DNA of 5,351 bases, taken from the NCBI GenBank assembly GCA_903873045.1, contig CAIQND010000189.1, forward strand, positions 1 to 5,351, written 5' to 3'. Below, in pieces: positions 2,549-5,351 of the stretch (position 1 is the first letter of the stretch; every line of letters starts with the position of its first letter). Made by a program: the position numbers and the translations under genes. Below the pieces are notes generated by a model. That model was not told where the DNA came from. It searched no databases and was given only the letters and a program-made list of their open reading frames with translations. Source of the stretch: an uncultured Methylococcaceae bacterium. GTDB taxonomy: Bacteria; Pseudomonadota; Gammaproteobacteria; Methylococcales; Methylomonadaceae.

Positions 2549-5351
2549 TCACTCTTCCTTATTAATCAAAAAATAAACTACCGGGATCACCAGCAAGGAA
2601 AACAAAGTCGAGGCAAAGATACCAAAGATAAAACTCCAGGCCAGTCCTGAAAATATCGGGTCAAGGATAATCACAAACGCGCCAAACATGGCGGCACCGG
2701 CGGTCAGGAAGATGGGGCGCAAGCGAATTGCACCGGCTTCAATCAGGGCATCGGCAAGCGATACATCGGCTCGGGCGCGGATGCGTTCGATAAAATCAAT
2801 CAGGATAATGGAGTTGCGCACGACGATACCCGCCAGGGCAATCATACCTATCATGGCGGTGGCGGTAAAATAAATGGGGTTGGGGTAAGCGCCGACAGGC
2901 GTTGCCATAAACTGGTTAAGCAACCAAAATCCCGGCATGATGCCGATGACCGTCAAGGGAATAGCTATCATCATGACCAGGGGTACTGATAATGAGCCGG
3001 TTTGTCCGACCAGTAACACATAAATCATCACCAAGGCGGCCGCAAAAGCGAGCCCAAGATCACGAAACACATCGACGGTAATTTTCCATTCACCTTCACC
3101 AGCCAGTTCGGCGGTATAACCTGGCGGCAAGGGGCGCTCGGCAAACGTGTCATTGAGATCAAAAACCGCCTCTACCGGACTGCGCCCCGCCATTTCAGCA
3201 ATAACGTAGCTGACCCGTTGCAGATTTTTGTGATAAATCGGTTGGTCGTCAATGACAGTGCTCGCGGTGCCTAGCTCACTTAAGGGCATCAGCTCGCCTT
3301 GTCCGGTTTTTACTCGCAAGGCCAATAAATCAGGGACTGACGACCGTAGTGCACGCGGCAGTTGCAGGTTAATTTCCAGCGGTTGACGTTCCCTGTCCGA
3401 ATGCACAATACCCACTGTTTTCCCAGCTGCCGCAATACGCAGCGTTTCTGCCACTTGGGCAACGCTGACACCCGACAAGGCGGCTTTTTCACGATTTAAC
3501 TGAAAATGCACTTTGTCATGGGGCGCTTCGGAAAAATCATCCACATCAACCACGCCTTCGGTTTTTTCCATGTCCGCCCTGACGCGTTTGGAGACAGCTA
3601 TCAAACTGTCAATGGTGGCTTCAGGCGGGCCATAAATTTCAGCAACCAAACCGGAAAGTACCGGTGGCCCGGGTGGAATTTCTATAATTTTAAGATTTGC
3701 TCCGTATTTTTTACCAAGCTGTTCTATGTCAGGTCGAATTCGTAAGGCGATTTCGTGCGACTGCTGTTCCCGCTGGTCTTTAGGCAGTAAATTAATTCTG
3801 ACTTCACCTAAATAGCCACCGCTCCGTAAATAATAGTGGCGAACCATGCCGTTAAAATCCATCGGTGCAGCCAAGCCGGTATAGGTTTGATAATCGGTGA
3901 CTTCATTAACGGTGGCTAAATAACTGCCCAAGGCACGGGCGACCTCATCGGTTTTTTCGAGGGTTGAGCCGCGCGGCATATCGATCATGATTTGCAATTC
4001 GTTTTTATTATCGAAGGGCAATAATTTAAGCGGCACGGCGCGGGTAACCGCCAGCATGGTTGAGCCCACAAAGGCGATCAGCACAATCATTAAAAATAAT
4101 TTGGCACGGCCCGAAGTCGCCAGCAACGGGCCGAGTGCGGCGCGATACGTTTTGTAAATAAACGTTTGTTTAAGTTCTATAGGCGCTTCGTCGCTGTGTT
4201 TGTGATATTCACTTTGCAGCAGTTTGAAACTGGCCCATGGGGTGACGGTAAAAGCCACAATTAACGAGACAATCATGGCTATCGGCACGTTAAACGCCAT
4301 CGGTGCCATGTAGGGGCCCATCATGCCGGTGATAAAAAACATCGGCAAAAATGACACAATCACCGTAAATGTCGCCAGAATAGTGGGCGGTCTGACTTCA
4401 TCAACCGCCGTCAACAGGGCTTCTAGCGGTGATTCTTTGCGTAATTTGTAATGCCGGTGGATATTTTCGACATCGACTATCGGGTCATCCACCAGCAAAC
4501 CCAACGATAGAATCAAGGCAAACAAGGTGACGCGGTTAATGGTGTAACCGGAAATATAATCCAGTAACAAGGTCAGCGCCAAGGTCATCGGTACGGCAAT
4601 GGACACGATAAAGGATTCTTTCAGCCCCAGTGAAAAAGCCAGTAACACCACGATAATCACAATGGCAAAACTTAAGTGCTTAACCAGTTCGTTAACTTTT
4701 TCGTTAGCGGTTTCACCATAATCACGGGTCACTGTTAACAACACATCTTCGGGGATCAGCGTGCCGCGCATTTTTTCTGCGTTGGCAATAACGGCTTCGG
4801 CGACGTGAACGGCATTACTGCCTTTACGTTTGGCAACGGCAATGGTGACCATCGGCCGTTCTTGCCCGACTTGCGGTTGGTTACCGGTCGCTTTGCCAAT
4901 CGTAGGCATTTCATCGACCGCAGGCCCAAAACCGATGCGGGTGTAATGATCCACATCCGCCGGGCCGTCTTCAATACGCGCCACATCCCGCAGATAAACA
5001 GGCCGTCCTTCAACACTTTTTATAACGGTCGCGCCGACTTCTGTTGATGAACTAAAATGCGGGCCTGCTTCCAGCAAAATTTCACGGTTATTACGTTCAA
5101 AACTACCGGCTTGGAGATTAACATTGGCATTGGCCAGCGCCTGGGTCACTTCAATCAACGTTACACCATGCGCTGCCAGACTGGCCGGATTCGCATAAAT
5201 GGATACTTGCCGTTGTTCACCGCCAACCACCCAACTTTTACCCACATCACCGACACTTCTTAACGAAATAATCAGCTCATCGGCAATACGTCGTAACGCC
5301 ATGGAATCATAGTTATTATTTTGCGCAGAAAGCGTCAACAAAACGATAGGC
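2549..5351 (-). CDS. RND efflux transporter permease (AcrB/AcrD/AcrF family), N-terminus beyond window
   Basis: The frame is open from the right window edge to TGA at 2551-2549, about 933 codons; family members have about 1030-1070 residues, so roughly 120 residues with TM1 are missing. Counting from the codon at 5341-5339, the order is: rest of the first porter domain (1-220), TM2-TM6 (about 224-374), TM7 (413-432), second porter domain (440-755), TM8-TM12 (about 760-926). TM4 has LGLLVDDPIVDVENIHRH (280-297), with the paired Asp (285-286) of the proton relay equivalent to AcrB D407/D408. TM10 has GIVVRNSIILIDF (838-850), with Arg 842 where AcrB has Lys 940. The protein is an inner-membrane, proton-driven trimeric pump that should work with a periplasmic adaptor and an outer-membrane channel, presumably encoded upstream beyond the edge. 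The VDDPIVDVEN motif and an insertion near 131-163 (TRIGFGPAVDEMPTIG) set it apart from AcrB and from CusA/CzcA metal pumps, so the substrate is unknown. No frameshift is seen. The TTG at 5341 is not the true start. Confidence 0.93.
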   Translation of the reverse strand, partial: PIVLLTLSAQNNNYDSMALRRIADELIISLRSVGDVGKSWVVGGEQRQVSIYANPASLAAHGVTLIEVTQALANANVNLQAGSFERNNREILLEAGPHFSSSTEVGATVIKSVEGRPVYLRDVARIEDGPADVDHYTRIGFGPAVDEMPTIGKATGNQPQVGQERPMVTIAVAKRKGSNAVHVAEAVIANAEKMRGTLIPEDVLLTVTRDYGETANEKVNELVKHLSFAIVIIVVLLAFSLGLKESFIVSIAVPMTLALTLLLDYISGYTINRVTLFALILSLGLLVDDPIVDVENIHRHYKLRKESPLEALLTAVDEVRPPTILATFTVIVSFLPMFFITGMMGPYMAPMAFNVPIAMIVSLIVAFTVTPWASFKLLQSEYHKHSDEAPIELKQTFIYKTYRAALGPLLATSGRAKLFLMIVLIAFVGSTMLAVTRAVPLKLLPFDNKNELQIMIDMPRGSTLEKTDEVARALGSYLATVNEVTDYQTYTGLAAPMDFNGMVRHYYLRSGGYLGEVRINLLPKDQREQQSHEIALRIRPDIEQLGKKYGANLKIIEIPPGPPVLSGLVAEIYGPPEATIDSLIAVSKRVRADMEKTEGVVDVDDFSEAPHDKVHFQLNREKAALSGVSVAQVAETLRIAAAGKTVGIVHSDRERQPLEINLQLPRALRSSVPDLLALRVKTGQGELMPLSELGTASTVIDDQPIYHKNLQRVSYVIAEMAGRSPVEAVFDLNDTFAERPLPPGYTAELAGEGEWKITVDVFRDLGLAFAAALVMIYVLLVGQTGSLSVPLVMMIAIPLTVIGIMPGFWLLNQFMATPVGAYPNPIYFTATAMIGMIALAGIVVRNSIILIDFIERIRARADVSLADALIEAGAIRLRPIFLTAGAAMFGAFVIILDPIFSGLAWSFIFGIFASTLFSLLVIPVVYFLINKEE

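Noticed and set aside
2343..2552. A 69-codon minus-strand open frame across the convergent spacer.
   Set aside because: It overlaps the end of the 339-residue gene and the stop of the RND gene, contains the hairpins, and its translation resembles no protein I know. No Shine-Dalgarno decides for it.
4756..5016. Several open frames (for example 4756-5016 minus, 4805-5047 plus, 3506-3745 plus) within the RND gene.
   Set aside because: All lie in other frames of a continuous RND coding sequence with family motifs throughout.
5339..5341. TTG at 5341-5339 as the start of the RND protein.
   Set aside because: The frame stays open to the window edge (preceding codons read P-I-V) and the protein would lack TM1 and part of the first porter domain. 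It is a window-edge truncation, not a real start or a deletion.

Overview
The window looks like chromosomal DNA of a Gram-negative bacterium, most likely a gammaproteobacterium. The evidence is a proton-driven RND efflux pump of inner-membrane type, a DUF4405 cytochrome-b-like membrane protein, and a Phd/YefM-ParE toxin-antitoxin pair among short dispersed-repeat-like sequences. A methanotroph of the order Methylococcales would fit the style of the intergenic repeats and of the pump subfamily, but this is only an impression from memory and cannot be proved here.

Layout. Positions 1-321 (minus) hold the N-terminal part of a DUF4405 membrane protein that runs off the left edge; a perfect TATAAT lies upstream of it. 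The spacer 322-567 carries that promoter, one copy of a 34-bp palindromic repeat and one copy of a 23-bp repeat. Positions 568-1130 (plus) form a two-gene toxin-antitoxin operon with a 13-nt overlap. The spacer 1131-1367 holds a perfect 12-bp inverted repeat, the second 23-bp repeat (same orientation) and the second 34-bp repeat (opposite orientation). Positions 1368-2387 (plus) encode an unrecognised 339-residue membrane-anchored, TPR-like protein with a strong ribosome binding site. A 161-bp convergent spacer with two hairpins follows. Positions 2549-5351 (minus) encode most of a large RND transporter; its first roughly 120 residues lie beyond the right edge.

How the genes relate. Antitoxin and toxin clearly work as a pair. 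The DUF4405 protein, the TPR-like protein and the pump show no evident functional link: they are in different transcription units, and the last two converge. No stretch longer than 300 bp lacks a gene.

The most notable feature is the framing of the toxin-antitoxin operon. Two direct 23-bp repeats exactly 746 bp apart lie inside two inverted 34-bp repeats, so the whole 921-bp block (381-1301) resembles a discrete acquired unit. I found no strong evidence of an entirely new system; the repeat-framed block and the unknown 339-residue protein most deserve follow-up.
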